DNA of 64,000 bases from Mucilaginibacter tundrae (GTDB lineage Bacteria; Bacteroidota; Bacteroidia; Sphingobacteriales; Sphingobacteriaceae), in the NCBI RefSeq assembly GCF_013408825.1, contig NZ_JACCBZ010000003.1, forward strand, positions 591,343-655,342, written 5' to 3'. The first letter of the stretch is position 1. Each line of letters starts with the position of its first letter. A model generated the notes under the pieces. It searched no databases. It saw nothing but the letters and a program-made list of their open reading frames with translations, and was not told the DNA's origin. The translations under genes and the position numbers were made by a program. Shown in pieces: positions 62,978-64,000 of this stretch.

Positions 62978-62993
62978 ATGGGATATATCCTAT
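62978..62993. promoter_or_regulatory. Palindrome ATGGGATATATCCTAT, copy 2
   Basis: One mismatch from the palindrome at 62458-62473. It lies 16 bp before the Xre frame and 43 bp before the divergent zinc-ribbon gene, the usual spot for an autoregulated operator. Confidence 0.6.
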
Positions 62994-63009
62994 AACATAA
63001 AATTTTAAC

Positions 63010-63252
63010 TTGAACCAACTTGCAGGAGTGAATAACATTAGAAATAATGACTACATTTCTGCCTTTGGAAAGCATTTAAGAAGTATTAGGAATGCTAAGG
63101 GCTTAACAATGGAAAAGCTTGCGCAAACTGCTGGAATGGAGTATTCACAAATTTCCGATATAGAATTGGGTAAGATAAACACCACCATCTCAACGATACA
63201 TGCTTTAGCCAAAGCACTTGAAGTAAAACCGAAAGACTTGTTTGATTTTTAA
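63010..63252 (+). CDS. Xre-family helix-turn-helix regulator
   Basis: Up to 80 residues, a single HTH_3 domain: L-R-S-I-R-N-A-K-G-L-T-M-E-K-L-A-Q-T-A-G-M, then Y-S-Q-I-S-D-I-E-L-G-K-I-N-T-T-I and A-K-A-L-E-V-K-P-K-D-L-F. No ATG start exists in frame before the domain. Candidates are TTG (63010) and GTG (63028); the GTG follows an AGGAG-like stretch. The gene probably represses its own promoter and the divergent zinc-ribbon gene through the adjacent palindrome. Confidence 0.8.
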   Translation: MNQLAGVNNIRNNDYISAFGKHLRSIRNAKGLTMEKLAQTAGMEYSQISDIELGKINTTISTIHALAKALEVKPKDLFDF

Positions 63253-63502
63253 GGGGCAGAAATCCTTCAGTTTAAGCCACTCTGTACTTTCATAAATAAT
63301 TACATCATAAAACTTATATAATTCTGCTGGAGAGCTCGATTTGCTGCTTAGACCAGGCGATTGGTTGATTGGTAAATATCAATCTTGCATGTATAAAATT
63401 TTTCGTTGTTTAGTTGGTATGATTAGCGTACACTAAATTTGCAATTGTCAACAAATCATGATGATTATTGGATGTAAAAATTAGCTAACACATCAAAGGG
63501 CA

Positions 63503-63725
63503 ATGTACAATATCACTTTAATTTCGACAGCACATTCTGAATATAGCAAATGCAATTCTAATGAATTGTACAAAATCATTGAAGACATTAACCCACAAAC
63601 AAGCAGTATTTTTATTAGGTGCAGGCCATAGAAATTCTATCATGCAAAAAATAAAGGAATACAATAGTAATATCGACTTTAAGTTGAACTGGAAGTTTTA
63701 CAATCCCGAGGATAGTATTAAATAG
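63503..63725 (+). pseudogene. TraB/GumN-like protein remnant, internally deleted
   Basis: The first frame gives M-Y-N-I-T-L-I-S-T-A-H-S-E-Y-S-K-C-N-S-N-E-L-Y-K-I-I-E and stops at 63631. A second frame continues V-F-L-L-G-A-G-H-R-N-S-I-M-Q-K-I to a stop at 63725. These look like the start and end of one larger family protein, with the centre lost and the frame shifted. Family name is tentative. Confidence 0.5.
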
Positions 63726-63862
63726 CTTATATTAAAAAACAACCTAAAAAGATGAAGTTTAAGAGCATTTGTAGCCAAACTGAATATTATATCAGTCATG
63801 TAACCTTATTCAGCCTAACAACTTAAAAAGCGGCGTGGTTCATGCATAACGCTTATACAAAC

Positions 63863-63895
63863 AAAGCCCCCTTGCAATCTCTGCTTGGGGGCTTT
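63863..63895. terminator. Strong hairpin terminator
   Basis: AAAGCCCCC (63863-63871) pairs with GGGGGCTTT (63887-63895) around a 15-nt loop. It works in either direction and lies 10 bp before the insertion sequence end. The stretch 63253-63502 shows no gene. Confidence 0.75.
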
Positions 63896-63905
63896 AATCT
63901 AAGCC

Positions 63906-64000
63906 TGTCTCGTCCTAAGAAAAGTTGACTAAAACCAAGTCAACGAATGGAAACAAAGACGATTAAATCAGAAAAACGAACCCCTCGTAAGCAGTTCAGT
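63906..64000 (+). mobile_element. Left end of an IS3-like insertion sequence, truncated by the window
   Basis: TGTCTCGTCCTAAGAAAAG starts here and is followed by TTGAC, like the terminal inverted repeats of IS3-family elements in Bacteroidota. A transposase-like start codon follows 41 bp later. The other end lies beyond the window. Confidence 0.55.
63947..64000 (+). CDS. Transposase N-terminus (partial)
   Basis: 18 codons, open to the window edge: M-E-T-K-T-I-K-S-E-K-R-T-P-R-K-Q-F-S. This basic N-terminus resembles the OrfA start of IS3-family transposases. It lies directly inside the putative left inverted repeat. Too short for firm assignment. Confidence 0.5.
   Translation, partial: METKTIKSEKRTPRKQFS

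Overview
The window looks like a chromosomal segment of a glycan-degrading Bacteroidota bacterium, most likely Sphingobacteriaceae (Mucilaginibacter- or Pedobacter-like). This is inferred from SusC/SusD pairs, a hybrid two-component glycan sensor, TonB-linked receptors, RHS-type secreted giants and moderately low GC. No rRNA, tRNA or CRISPR array was found, so the genus is a guess.

Region by region: 1-2.7 kb holds the end of a BamA/D15-type barrel and a DyP-type peroxidase with a small partner. 2.8-20.1 kb is a xyloglucan-type utilisation locus, all on the minus strand: a SusC/SusD/surface-glycan-binding operon, a GH74-GH31-GH29 enzyme operon and an HTCS regulator. A 36-bp element (30/36 identical) recurs upstream of both operons and is a candidate HTCS operator. 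20.3-27.4 kb has a TonB-linked barrel with a secreted CBM9-like partner, a TonB-C-like protein and a TPR histidine kinase. 27.4-30.3 kb is a lasso-peptide cluster (precursor, cyclase, PqqD-like B1, frameshifted B2 peptidase), followed by a serine acetyltransferase remnant. 30.8-37.7 kb encodes a receiver-kinase and a giant poly-HAMP hybrid kinase.

38-48.6 kb is an AT-richer defence-type island. It holds a CBASS operon (CD-NTase ending in Gly-Gly, E2-like protein, TIR-STING effector) with a TVGYGD potassium-channel-like gene next in line. Divergent to it is a STAND-like ATPase with a long TPR array, across a strong palindrome. Then come a serine recombinase and a DprA/Smf-like gene separated by a 92-bp segment bounded by perfect 14-bp inverted repeats, a candidate invertible switch.

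48.6-60 kb is an RHS polymorphic-toxin locus: two very large secreted RHS/YD-type proteins, the second with a toxin-like tail and an overlapping small candidate immunity gene. Upstream are three secreted proteins sharing a C-terminal module, one interrupted by an in-frame amber codon. 60.2-64 kb is a decaying accessory zone: an HNH remnant, HTH genes, small membrane and lipoproteins, paired 16-bp palindromes, a TraB-like remnant and the left end of an insertion sequence cut by the window edge.

The strongest leads are the STING-CBASS operon with E2 and ion channel, the putative invertible DprA switch, the unlisted lasso precursor, and the shared 36-bp element.
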